Source: JAKAXG01 sp035702985 (GTDB lineage Bacteria; Actinomycetota; Acidimicrobiia; Acidimicrobiales; Palsa-688). Taken from it: 37,775 bases of DNA. The stretch is taken from NCBI GenBank assembly GCA_035702985.1, contig DASSZD010000018.1, positions 1-37,775 on the forward strand, written 5' to 3'. A model generated the notes under the pieces. That model did not search any database. It was given only the letters and a program-made list of their open reading frames with translations, and was not told the DNA's origin. Position numbers and translations under genes: made by a program. Shown piece by piece: positions 17,064-25,058 of this stretch (positions are counted from its first letter, which is position 1; each line of letters starts with the position of its first letter).

Positions 17064-18188
17064 CTACTTGATGTTGGTGTCGAACCAGGAGTTCACCTGC
17101 CCCTCCAGGGGGCCCCAGAAGTAGGGGTCGATGCGCTGGAAGTTCGACGGGAGGGCGGGCAGCGCCGGGAGCGGGTTGACGCCGGGGACGATGGGCCAGA
17201 ACAGGCCGTCACCGGTGGGGTCGCCCTGCTGCATGACCTGCTGGCCCTGGGCCGACAGCACGAACTTGACGAACTGCTCGGCCTCGGCCTGGGCGGCCGG
17301 CGACACGTGCTTGTCGATGCCGATGACGCCGGGCAGCAGGGTGGGCTCGGGCAGGTAGACGATCTTGGGGTCGAAGCCGGCGCTCTTCTTGGCCTTGGCC
17401 ACCTCGCCGGTGGCGGCCGAGCTCTGGATCAGCCCGTAGTCGATCTGGCCGGTCTCGAGGGCGTGGAGGGTGTCACCGTTGGTGGGGAAGACGTGCAGCC
17501 CGTTGGCCTTCAGCTTCTCGAAGTAGGCCTCGCCGGCCGCCACCCCGCCGGACTGGCCGCCCAGCTGGTTCATGAGACCGGCGATGAACGGGTAGGTGGG
17601 ACCGGACTGCGAAGGGTCGTTCATGCCGACCTTGCCCTTGAACTGCGGCGACAGCAGGTCCTGGTAGCTGGAGGGCACGGCGCTGGCCTTGGCGGCGTTG
17701 TAGATCACCGCGGCCATGACCGTGGTGCTGACCGGGATGTACGAATGATCCTGGGGCAGCAGGGCCTGGCCGGCCGGCGTCAGCGGTGACGGCGGGGCGT
17801 AGTCGAGCAGCTGGCCCTGCTTGTCCAGGGCGGCGAAGGCGGTGTCGCCGTCCACCCACAGCACGTCCCACTGCGGGTTGTTGGCCTCGGCCGCCACCTT
17901 GGTCAGCAGCGGTCCGGTGCTGTCGTCGTCGAGCTTGACCGGGATCCCGGTCGCCGCCTGGAAGGCCTTGGTCACCGCCGAGTCGTAACCCTGGGCCGAG
18001 TACACGACCAGGGGGACCTTGGTGGTGGCGGCCTGGGAGGCCACGCCCGTGCTGTTGGCCGACGAGCCGGGAGTGGTGGCGGGCGGGTTCGCCCTCTTGG
18101 CGCTGCTGCTGCATCCGGTGACCGCCAGGGCGGCCACGGCGGCCAGGGTCAGGGCGCCCGCCCTGCGGGGGGTGCGTCGAAACGGCAT
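17064..18188 (-). CDS. ABC transporter substrate-binding lipoprotein
   Basis: A 374-residue periplasmic-binding-type protein anchored as a lipoprotein. After a basic start, MPFRRTPRR, comes a hydrophobic stretch and the lipobox LAVTGC. The mature part opens with a Ser/Thr/Pro-rich linker and then VPLVVYSAQGYDSAVTKAF and WDVLWVDGDTAFAAL, typical of the FbpA/AEP-binding family. The tandem Tyr pair that binds Fe3+ in FbpA is not evident; the matching region reads IDYGLIQSSAATG. Iron as substrate is therefore doubtful. The ATG at 18188 has GGAGAA a few bases upstream. The frame is open to 18254, but that extension lies across the promoter and a TAAC-N4-GTTA palindrome. It is the first gene of the operon. 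Confidence 0.9.
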   Translation of the reverse strand: MPFRRTPRRAGALTLAAVAALAVTGCSSSAKRANPPATTPGSSANSTGVASQAATTKVPLVVYSAQGYDSAVTKAFQAATGIPVKLDDDSTGPLLTKVAAEANNPQWDVLWVDGDTAFAALDKQGQLLDYAPPSPLTPAGQALLPQDHSYIPVSTTVMAAVIYNAAKASAVPSSYQDLLSPQFKGKVGMNDPSQSGPTYPFIAGLMNQLGGQSGGVAAGEAYFEKLKANGLHVFPTNGDTLHALETGQIDYGLIQSSAATGEVAKAKKSAGFDPKIVYLPEPTLLPGVIGIDKHVSPAAQAEAEQFVKFVLSAQGQQVMQQGDPTGDGLFWPIVPGVNPLPALPALPSNFQRIDPYFWGPLEGQVNSWFDTNIK

Positions 18189-18223
18189 GGCACTTCTCCG
18201 ATCATCTCGGTCACGTCTGTGAT

Positions 18224-18236
18224 TAACAGTCGTTAC
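18224..18236. promoter_or_regulatory. Candidate operator upstream of the ABC operon
   Basis: TAACAGTCGTTAC lies 36 bases before the binding-protein ATG. Its TAAC-N4-GTTA arms match the palindrome at 14159-14170, with only the two central bases differing. On the minus strand it overlaps GTTAAT, a possible -10. The repeat of the same rare AT-rich site at both promoters of the cluster suggests one regulator for both. Confidence 0.5.
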
Positions 18237-18389
18237 GGAGGCTAAGTGACACACCTTTCGGCGCCCTGACCGGGGGGTGACCGGGACATGAACCTTCTGT
18301 GGCTATTTGCCCCCTACCCCCACGCCGGCCCAGATGGCAGGGCGCGGAGTCGGTCGGCAGGGCCGGCACCCGGCACGGGCCAGGCGGGG

Positions 18390-19229
18390 CTAGTCGGGCA
18401 CGTAGTCGAACACGTCGGGGTCGGGGCCGATGCGCTCGTCCCGGTTGAGGGCGGACAGCAGGCCCAGGTCGGCGTCGCTCAGGGCGAAATCGAACAGCTG
18501 GAAGTTCTCCCGGATCCGGTCGGGGTGCACGGACTTGGGGAAGATGATGTTGCCGAGCTGTATGTGCCAGCGCAGCAGCACCTGAGCCGGGGGGCGACCG
18601 ACCCGTCCGGCCAGCTCGATCACCGCCGGATCCTCGAGCAGCTTGCCTCGGGCGATCGGGGACCACGCTTCGGTGGCGATCCCGTGGGACTCACCGAACG
18701 CCTTGAGCGGCTCCTGGGTGAGGTAGGGGTGCAGCTCGATCTGGTTGACGGCCGGCACGGTGGCGGTCTGGTCCAGCAGCCTCTCGAGGTGGGGCCGCTG
18801 GAAGTTGGAGACCCCGATGGAGCGGGCCCGCTCCTCGGAGTGCACCCTCTCCAGGGCCTTCCACACCTCCACGAAGTCGCGGACCGTGGGCAGCGGCCAG
18901 TGGATCAGGAACAGGTCCAGATGTTCGAAGCCGAGCTCGGCCAGGGACTGGTCGAAGGACCGCAGCGCCTGGTCGTAGGTGAGGTTGTCGTTGTTGAGCT
19001 TGCTGGTGACGAACACCTCGTCGCGGGGGATCCCGGAGCGGGCGATGGCCTGGCCGACCTGCTTCTCGTTGCCGTACATCTCGGCCGTGTCGATGTGCCG
19101 GTAGCCGGTCTCGAGGGCCGTGGTGACCGCATCCACGGTGTCCTCCGGTCGCACCTGGAACACCCCGAACCCCAGCTGTGGGATCTCGACCCCGTTGTTG
19201 AGCTTCAGGTTCGGGACGTGCGTCGCCAT
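18390..19229 (-). CDS. Aldo/keto reductase
   Basis: A 279-residue NADPH-dependent oxidoreductase of the AKR superfamily, close to the 2,5-diketogluconate reductase group (AKR5). The catalytic tetrad is complete: Asp47, Tyr52 (AEMYGNE), Lys77 (VTSKLNN) and His110 (LIHWP). The NADPH-binding end has IFPKSVHPDRIRENFQLFDF. Such enzymes reduce aldehydes and ketones; the natural substrate is unknown. GGAGG lies four bases before the ATG at 19229. The 149 bases downstream, up to the ABC operon control region, hold no gene and no clear terminator. Confidence 0.94.
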   Translation of the reverse strand: MATHVPNLKLNNGVEIPQLGFGVFQVRPEDTVDAVTTALETGYRHIDTAEMYGNEKQVGQAIARSGIPRDEVFVTSKLNNDNLTYDQALRSFDQSLAELGFEHLDLFLIHWPLPTVRDFVEVWKALERVHSEERARSIGVSNFQRPHLERLLDQTATVPAVNQIELHPYLTQEPLKAFGESHGIATEAWSPIARGKLLEDPAVIELAGRVGRPPAQVLLRWHIQLGNIIFPKSVHPDRIRENFQLFDFALSDADLGLLSALNRDERIGPDPDVFDYVPD

Positions 19230-19295
19230 GGGGCCTCCGGTCGTGGGTACTGCGCGGTCCCTGCGTAGATACCCAGTTCGGGGGTGCGAGCGCCG

Positions 19296-19703
19296 CTAGA
19301 AACGCCGGGAGGAGTCCTCGCCGTGCTCGCCGAGCGCCTCGATCACCTCTTCCACCACCCGGTACACCCGGTCCTCGGGGAGCTGGCCGAGGGCGGCGAT
19401 CAGCCCCTGCGAGGCCCGCTCGTCGCGGGCCGCCTGCACCAGCTGGGCCCGGCGGGCAGGGAACACGGCCGGGCGCAGCGACACCGCTATCTCGGAGCGG
19501 AGCTGTACGTCGTCGGCGGTCATGCCCGGAGGCACGCCCGGCTCGAGGGCGGCGTCGGCGGCGTAGACCTCGCCCGGGTCCTCCTGGCGCAGATCCTCCC
19601 GCGACCGCGACGTCACCGGGGCCCCGTGGGTCACCGCCGCGGTGTCGTGGTCGAGCTCGGCGTCGATACGGGGGTTGTGCTTGTCGCTGCGCCGCTGGGT
19701 CAA
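19296..19703 (-). CDS. DUF2795-like protein
   Basis: A 135-residue soluble, charged protein. The first half is polar and probably disordered. The second half, PARRAQLVQAARDERASQGLIAALGQLPEDRVYRVVEEVIEAL, resembles the small helical DUF2795 domain, whose function is unknown. The start is an unusual TTG at 19703. It is well supported by AGGAG eight bases upstream, and no ATG or GTG precedes the conserved part in a better position. The gene lies 97 bases after the DUF2237 gene on the same strand. Confidence 0.75.
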   Translation of the reverse strand: MTQRRSDKHNPRIDAELDHDTAAVTHGAPVTSRSREDLRQEDPGEVYAADAALEPGVPPGMTADDVQLRSEIAVSLRPAVFPARRAQLVQAARDERASQGLIAALGQLPEDRVYRVVEEVIEALGEHGEDSSRRF

Positions 19704-19800
19704 GCTGGAAGCTCCTCACCGGGCCGGCCCCGGCCCACAGGAGGCTTCTACCCCGTGCCCCCGGCGCTACACCGCTCCCCGGCCGGGCGACCCGGGCCGG

Positions 19801-20193
19801 TCAGTCGGCCAGGCCGCTGGGGTCGGCCGGCACGTCGACGGAGTGCTGGCGCAGGGCCTCGAGGGGCACGATCTCGAGGGCCCGCTCATGGGTGGAGTTC
19901 AACACCACCAGCGCCGCCGCCCCGTCGAGGTGGGCCCGCAGCCAGTTGGCGGCGGTCACGCACCAGCGGTCCCCGGGTACCAGACCGGGGAAGCGGTACT
20001 GGGGCATGGGGGTGATCAGGTCGTTGCCGATCCGCCGCTGGTGCTCCAGGAACTCGGCGGTCACCACGGCGCAGATGGTGTGACTGCCCAGGTCCTCGGG
20101 CCCGGTGCTGCAGCAGCCGTCCCGGTAGAAGCCGGTCAGGGGGTCCGTGCCACACGGCTCCAGCACCCCACCCAGGACGTTGCGCTCGACCAT
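19801..20193 (-). CDS. DUF2237 family protein
   Basis: A 130-residue protein with the family's very conserved opening NVLGGVLEPCGTDPLTGFYRDGCCSTGPEDLGSHTICAVVT and later PGLVPGDRWCVTAANW and STHERALEIVPLEAL. Five cysteines lie at conserved-looking positions. DUF2237 proteins are widespread but of unknown function. The ATG at 20193 directly precedes the conserved block; the open frame upstream to 20247 overlaps the GNAT stop and is not conserved in character. It follows the GNAT gene by 23 bases and is likely co-transcribed with it. Confidence 0.88.
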   Translation of the reverse strand: MVERNVLGGVLEPCGTDPLTGFYRDGCCSTGPEDLGSHTICAVVTAEFLEHQRRIGNDLITPMPQYRFPGLVPGDRWCVTAANWLRAHLDGAAALVVLNSTHERALEIVPLEALRQHSVDVPADPSGLAD

Positions 20194-20216
20194 GGGGAGT
20201 ATGGTGCCCGCCGCGC

Positions 20217-20900
20217 TCAGGCCGGCGCCAGAGAGACCACCCGCCACCCGAGATCGGGGAAGCCGCTCGCCTCCGCCACCCGGGCGGAGGCGTGGTTGTC
20301 GGGTGCGTGCAGGTAGGTCACCACCGCTCCCCCGGCGGCCACCCGCCGGGCCGCCTGGGCCACCAGCCGGCGGGCCAGACCCTGGCCCCGGGCCTCCGGC
20401 TCGGTCACCACCGCCACCTCCTGCCCGGTGGGGTCGTGACGCTTGAGGCCCACCCCGGCCACGTACCGGCCGTGGCGCAGCGTCACCAGCACGTCGCCGC
20501 CGAACGGGTGGAGCCAGGGGGGTACCACCGGGTCACCGACGGGCCTCCACTCTCCGGCGTCGGGCAGGGCCGCCGGTTGGGCCGTCCAGCGGAACACCCC
20601 CTCCACCAGCCGGCCGGCCGGCCCTCCGACCGCGGCGGCCACCGCCGGGTAGGCGCCCGGCAGGTCCTCCAGGGTCACGGCGCCCAGGGCCCGGCGGGCC
20701 CCCTCCAGCCGGTCGGGCGGCACCGACAGCACGCCGCCGCTGGTGGTGAGCACCCCGATCAGGGGGCGGACGCGCCCGTCCCACCCTGGCTGGACCCGCC
20801 GGGGGGAGGCCACCACCTGCAGCGTCCCGTCGGGGGGCGGCCACGCCCCCAGCCAGGCGCTCAGATGGCGGGCGAGGAGGGCGTCGTGATCGTCGGTCAC
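20217..20900 (-). CDS. GNAT-family N-acetyltransferase
   Basis: A 227-residue protein whose C-terminal half is a GNAT domain. VAVVTEPEARGQGLARRLVAQAARRV contains the acetyl-CoA-binding RGQGLA (Q/RxxGxG/A) motif, and HAPDNHASARVAEASGFP is the usual end of the fold. The N-terminal half (about 1-110) is unassigned and may be a degenerate second GNAT fold. The acceptor substrate is unknown. The GTG at 20900 is preceded by TAGCCT six bases upstream, a possible leaderless start. It lies 46 bases after the disulfide reductase gene. Confidence 0.82.
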   Translation of the reverse strand: MTDDHDALLARHLSAWLGAWPPPDGTLQVVASPRRVQPGWDGRVRPLIGVLTTSGGVLSVPPDRLEGARRALGAVTLEDLPGAYPAVAAAVGGPAGRLVEGVFRWTAQPAALPDAGEWRPVGDPVVPPWLHPFGGDVLVTLRHGRYVAGVGLKRHDPTGQEVAVVTEPEARGQGLARRLVAQAARRVAAGGAVVTYLHAPDNHASARVAEASGFPDLGWRVVSLAPA

Positions 20901-20906
20901 GGACGC

Positions 20907-20912
20907 AGGCTA
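20907..20912 (-). promoter_or_regulatory. -10-like TAGCCT before the GNAT gene
   Basis: On the minus strand TAGCCT lies six bases before the GTG at 20900. No Shine-Dalgarno sequence is present, so the GNAT-DUF2237 pair may have its own leaderless promoter. Confidence 0.35.
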
Positions 20913-20946
20913 CGACCGGTTCGGGCGACGGCGGCGGCTCCGGGGT

Positions 20947-22335
20947 TCACATGGCGGCGGACAGGCGCCGCAACGGTGGTTCGTAGGCCTCGATGAGGCT
21001 GGGGAACGGGTGGACCACGTCCGCCAGGACCTTGACCGGGATGCGGGCCCGGACGGCCAGGATGGCCTCGCCGATCAGCTCGTCGGCGCCGGGGCCGGCG
21101 GCCGACACCCCGACCAGCACCCCGGCCCGGCGGTCGGCGACGAGGATCAGCTTCCCGGCCTCCACGCCGTCGGTGGCCGCCCGGGCGGTGTCGGCCAGAT
21201 CCATGGTCTCCACCACCACGTCCAGGCCCTGGTCCCGGGCCTCCGACTCCGTGATGCCGACCGCCGCCACGGCCGGATCGGTGTACACGGCCCGGGGGAC
21301 GGCCCGGTAGTCCGCCTCGGCGGGCTCCCCCCGCAGGTTGGCGGCCACGGTGCGGGACTGGTAGTTGGCGGTGTGGGTGTAGGGGGCGATCCCGGTCACG
21401 TCCCCGGCCGCCCACACGTGGGAGGCGCCCAGCACCCGGCCCCGGGCGTCGACCGCCAACCCGGACCCGCCGGGCTCCAGGCCGATCGTCTCGAGACCGA
21501 TGTCCTCGAGGTTGGGCCGCCGGCCGACCGCCACCAGCAGGCGGTCCACCTCGACGGCGGACCCGTCGGACAGGGACAGGATCGCCCCGCCCGGCCCCGG
21601 GCGGCAGCTCTCCAGCCGGGTGCCGGTCCGCACGTCGATCCCCTCGGCAGCCAGCGCCTGCGCCAGGAGCGCCCCGACGGCCGGCTCCTCCCGGGGGATG
21701 AGCCGGTCGGAGCCCTCCACCAGGGTCACCTGCACCCCGAAGCCGGCGTACGCCTGGGCCAGCTCGCATCCCACCGCCCCGCCGCCGAGCACGGCCAGCC
21801 GGGCCGGCCTCTCGTCCGAGCTGAGGGCTTCATCGCTGGTCCAGGTCGGCACCCGGTCCAGGCCGTCTATGGGGGGACGCACCGGAGCCGACCCGGTGGC
21901 GATGACCAGGTCCCGCCAGGCGATCTCGGTCTGCCCGCCCCCCGGCCGGTCGACGATCAGGCGGCCCGGACCGGCGATCCGGCCCCGTCCCCGGAAGAGC
22001 CGGGCGCCGGACCGCTCCAACTGCTGCACGTTCGCCGAGTCGTCGCGGTGGTCGGAGACGTCGTCGCGGCGGGCGGCGGCCCGGGCCCAGGCCTGGCCGG
22101 GGTCGCCCAGCCCCGGCTGGGCGGCGGTGGCCCCGAGCCCGGCCGACCGGGCCAGCAGGCGCCGGACGTGGGCGGCCCGCAGCAGGGCCTTCGACGGCAC
22201 GCACGCCACGAACGGGCACTCCCCGCCCAGCCGGTTGGCTTCGACCACGGCGATCCGGCGGTCGGGTACCTCCTGCCAGATCCACTCGCCGCCCGACCCC
22301 CCGCCCAGCACCACGATGTCGTATTCGTCCACCAC
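20947..22335 (-). CDS. FAD-dependent pyridine nucleotide-disulfide oxidoreductase
   Basis: A 462-residue flavoprotein of the glutathione/mercuric reductase and dihydrolipoamide dehydrogenase superfamily. It has VVLGGGSGGE for FAD, GGECPFVACVPSK with the redox pair Cys40-Cys45, VLGGGAVGCELAQAY for NAD(P)H, and HVWAAGDVTG for the second FAD contact. The C-terminal dimer domain ends with HPFPSLIEAYEPPL, where the His and Glu could form the usual catalytic base. The disulfide motif departs from GGTCLNVGCIPSK, so its partner is not lipoamide or glutathione by default. The GTG at 22335 lies six bases after the preceding oxidoreductase gene. Confidence 0.92.
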   Translation of the reverse strand: MVDEYDIVVLGGGSGGEWIWQEVPDRRIAVVEANRLGGECPFVACVPSKALLRAAHVRRLLARSAGLGATAAQPGLGDPGQAWARAAARRDDVSDHRDDSANVQQLERSGARLFRGRGRIAGPGRLIVDRPGGGQTEIAWRDLVIATGSAPVRPPIDGLDRVPTWTSDEALSSDERPARLAVLGGGAVGCELAQAYAGFGVQVTLVEGSDRLIPREEPAVGALLAQALAAEGIDVRTGTRLESCRPGPGGAILSLSDGSAVEVDRLLVAVGRRPNLEDIGLETIGLEPGGSGLAVDARGRVLGASHVWAAGDVTGIAPYTHTANYQSRTVAANLRGEPAEADYRAVPRAVYTDPAVAAVGITESEARDQGLDVVVETMDLADTARAATDGVEAGKLILVADRRAGVLVGVSAAGPGADELIGEAILAVRARIPVKVLADVVHPFPSLIEAYEPPLRRLSAAM

Positions 22336-22341
22336 GGTGGC

Positions 22342-23343
22342 CTACCCCGGTGGGAGCCGCCCGTAGCCGACGGCGTCGATGGCGGCGGCGACCCATTCGC
22401 TGTCCCGGCGGGGCACCAACCAGGCGTCCCCGCCCCGCACCCGGGCCGACACCGCTTCCACCATGGACAGGTACGGGTTGCAGGCCTGGAAGTGGCGGGA
22501 CTCGACCGGTCCGTCCGTACGGGCCAGCTCCAGGCTGGCCGGGCCGTCGGACCAGGCGGTGAACGCCGGCGGCCCGAACCGCAGCACCCCGTCGGTCCCG
22601 GTGACCTCGATCCACTGGCGGTCCGGTTCGTCTATGGCCGCCCGGATGGTGGCGGTCGCCCCGGCCACCTCCAGGCGGGCGGCGGTGGCCAGGTCCACGC
22701 CGCCGGGGTGGCGGCGGACCTCGGGGTGGCAGCCCGAGAGAGGGGCCCAGCCGGTGGCCCACCCCACCGCCGACAGGGCGTAGCACCCCACGTCATAGAG
22801 AGCCCCGCCGCCGCGGCCCGGATCCATGCGGTAGTCGCCGGCGTCCACCCCGCAGAACACGAAACCGGCGTCTATCGATCTGACCTCGCCGAGGGCGCCC
22901 CCGGCCACCAGCCGCTCGGCGTCCCTGCTCCGCGGGTGCCACCGGTTCCACGCCGCCTCCGCCGCCACCAGCCCGGCCGCCTCCGCCGCGTCGAACGCCG
23001 ACCGCACCTGGTCCAGGTGCATGCCGAAGGGCTTCTCGCACAGGACGTGCCGGCCGGCCCGCAGGGCCTCCAGGGCCCACGGGACGTGGGCGTCGTTGGG
23101 CAGGGCGATGTAGACGGCCTCCACCTCCGGGTGGGTCACCACCTGCTCGTAGGACCCGTAGGCGGCCGCCGCCGGGCCGGCCGATGACGCCGACAGCGAG
23201 GCGGCCAGCCGGGCGGCCCGGTCGGCGTGGCGGGATCCGACCGCCACCAGCCGGCAGCTGGGTGACGCCGCCAGGGCCGGCCCCACGGCCACGGTGGAGA
23301 TGCGCCCGGCGCCCAGGATGCCCCACCCGACGGGCCGGCTCAT
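22342..23343 (-). CDS. Gfo/Idh/MocA-family oxidoreductase (333 aa)
   Basis: A normal-length NAD(P)-dependent oxidoreductase. The N-terminal Rossmann fold starts GWGILGAGRISTVAVGPAL, followed by VYIALPNDAHVPWALEALRAGRHVLCEKPFGMH, which carries the family EKP motif with the catalytic-type Lys. The C-terminal alpha/beta domain includes GGALYDVGCYALSAVGW. Known members act on sugars, inositols and related polyols or as dimeric dihydrodiol dehydrogenases, which this one resembles. The ATG at 23343 overlaps the stop of the larger upstream homologue in ATGA, so the two are translationally coupled. Confidence 0.93.
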   Translation of the reverse strand: MSRPVGWGILGAGRISTVAVGPALAASPSCRLVAVGSRHADRAARLAASLSASSAGPAAAAYGSYEQVVTHPEVEAVYIALPNDAHVPWALEALRAGRHVLCEKPFGMHLDQVRSAFDAAEAAGLVAAEAAWNRWHPRSRDAERLVAGGALGEVRSIDAGFVFCGVDAGDYRMDPGRGGGALYDVGCYALSAVGWATGWAPLSGCHPEVRRHPGGVDLATAARLEVAGATATIRAAIDEPDRQWIEVTGTDGVLRFGPPAFTAWSDGPASLELARTDGPVESRHFQACNPYLSMVEAVSARVRGGDAWLVPRRDSEWVAAAIDAVGYGRLPPG

Positions 23344-24983
23344 CGTGCCCGGAACGTCGGGGACAGGGGCCGGCCGCCGTCATCGGCCGAGGCCACGGCC
23401 GCTTCGAGCACCGCCACCACGTCCCGTGACTGGTCCGGGTCGGCGGTGAGGGGCTCGCCGAACTGCAGCCAGTCGGCCAGCTCGCGGTGGTAGCGGCCCG
23501 GCGCCGACCCGGGTTGCGCGACCTCGGTCCGGGACCCGTCGGGGTGGTGCAGCCAGACGGTCGCCGGCGAGTCGGCCGGGGCCAGGACGTCCTCGTCGAG
23601 GAGGCCGACCGGGGTGCGGCCGACGACCCGCTCCCGGCGCCACTCACCCACCACCGCTCCCTCGGTCCCGAGCACGTACCACTTGGGTTTGAGGGCGGCG
23701 GCCAGGTCGGAGTGCACGAACTCCGCCTCGGTACCGTCGGCGAAGCGGAGCTGGATGCGTACCTGGTCGGCGTTGGTCACGTCGTGCCAGCGCAGCTTGT
23801 GGGCCGAGCCCCGCACCCATTCCACCGGGCCGGGCACGAGGGCCAGAATCTGGTCCAGGTAGTGCGAACCCCAGTCGAAGGCCGTCCCGCCCGACACCGC
23901 CGCGTCGGAATGCCAGTAGTTGCACGGGTGCCCGTAGCCACCGACGAACGCCTCCACATGGAACACCCGTCCCAGCCGGCCCCGGCGGACCAGCCGCTGG
24001 ATGGCCAGGAAGTCCGGGTCGAACCGCCGGTTCTGGTACACCGCCAGGGTCAGACCGGCGCCGGACGCGGCGTCCAGCATCTCGTCGGCCTGTCCGGCGC
24101 TCAGCGCCAACGGCTTCTCCACGACGGCGTGGTGGCCGGCGGCCAGTGTGGCCGCCGCCCAGGCGGCGTGACTGTCGGGCGGGGTGGAGATGGCGATCAG
24201 GCCGACGCCGGGGGCTTCCATGAGCGCATCGGCGTCGGCGCAGGTCCGGGCCTCCGGCAGGATCTGCGAGGCGGCGGCCAGGCGCCCTGGGGAGCGGTCG
24301 CACACCGCGACCACTTCGAACCCGGCGGCCCGGAACCCGGCCACGTGCTCGGCGCCGATGGCCCCGTAGCCGAGCAGGCCCACACCGGGCAGGGAGGCGA
24401 CCGGCATCCGACCGTGGCCGGCCAGCAGCAGCAGCCGGTGCAGGAGCCGCAGACCCCCGTCTTCGGGGCCGGCGATCAGCGCCTCGGGGTCCACCCCGAG
24501 CATCAGGACGTTGGTCTCGGGGCGCCAGGTGGCCACCGGCACCTGGCGCAGACCCATCGGGGCAGTGAGGATCACCGAGGCGGAGGGGTCGGTGACGGTC
24601 AGGGGCACCACCGGCGTCAGAGGTTCGGGCAGGTCGTCCAGCCGGGCCGTCAGGGCCGCGAAGCCGGTCGCGGCCCGCAGCCGCACCGGGTGGGCCGGGA
24701 CGGCGGCGCCCGCATCCACCCCGGCCGCCTTCAGGGCCGACTCGGCGATCTCGGGCGGCTGACCGGCGGCGGCCACCACGAGCGCCACCGAACCGGCGGC
24801 CGCGTCCGACAGCAGACCGTCGAGCACGTCGGGCCCGACGGTGCCGGGGTCGACCAGGGCGACCGGGACCGGCTGGCCCGGGGCCGGCGGCTGGCAGCGT
24901 TGCAGCCACGGCGAGAGGGCCTCGGTCAGGGCTGACCCTTCGGACAGGATCCGGGTTTCGTGGACGTTCCGGCGAAAGGGCAC
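23340..24983 (-). CDS. Gfo/Idh/MocA oxidoreductase with an extra N-terminal domain (547 aa)
   Basis: The C-terminal part, from about residue 203 (VGLLGYGAIGAEHVAGF), is a standard Gfo/Idh/MocA enzyme with AISTPPDSHAAWAAATLAAGHHAVVEKPLAL and the substrate-domain motif GGTAFDWGSHYLDQI. About 200 residues before it are extra. They alternate beta strands and helices and end WRPETNVLMLGVDPEAL...LLHRLLLLAG, which loosely recalls ThuA or class-I amidotransferase-like folds; I cannot assign them firmly. The start is the GTG at 24983, five bases after TATGGT. A TTGGCA sits 17 bases further up, so this is a strong leaderless promoter. The frame is open to 25040, but that part is the promoter. It leads the run that includes the shorter homologue and the disulfide reductase. 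Confidence 0.88.
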   Translation of the reverse strand: MPFRRNVHETRILSEGSALTEALSPWLQRCQPPAPGQPVPVALVDPGTVGPDVLDGLLSDAAAGSVALVVAAAGQPPEIAESALKAAGVDAGAAVPAHPVRLRAATGFAALTARLDDLPEPLTPVVPLTVTDPSASVILTAPMGLRQVPVATWRPETNVLMLGVDPEALIAGPEDGGLRLLHRLLLLAGHGRMPVASLPGVGLLGYGAIGAEHVAGFRAAGFEVVAVCDRSPGRLAAASQILPEARTCADADALMEAPGVGLIAISTPPDSHAAWAAATLAAGHHAVVEKPLALSAGQADEMLDAASGAGLTLAVYQNRRFDPDFLAIQRLVRRGRLGRVFHVEAFVGGYGHPCNYWHSDAAVSGGTAFDWGSHYLDQILALVPGPVEWVRGSAHKLRWHDVTNADQVRIQLRFADGTEAEFVHSDLAAALKPKWYVLGTEGAVVGEWRRERVVGRTPVGLLDEDVLAPADSPATVWLHHPDGSRTEVAQPGSAPGRYHRELADWLQFGEPLTADPDQSRDVVAVLEAAVASADDGGRPLSPTFRAR

Positions 24984-24988
24984 AGCCG

Positions 24989-25017
24989 ACCATATGACGC
25001 GGGAGCGCCTATGCCAA
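24989..25017 (-). promoter_or_regulatory. Promoter TTGGCA-N17-TATGGT for the 547-aa oxidoreductase
   Basis: On the minus strand the -35 TTGGCA (25012-25017) and the -10 TATGGT (24989-24994) are spaced by exactly 17 bases. The GTG start codon begins six bases after the -10. Transcription should start at or next to that GTG, giving a leaderless mRNA. It is the best-formed promoter in the window. Confidence 0.65.
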
Positions 25018-25058
25018 CACCGGTAGGCTCCATCGTCCACTGTTGGTAGGAGCGGAGC

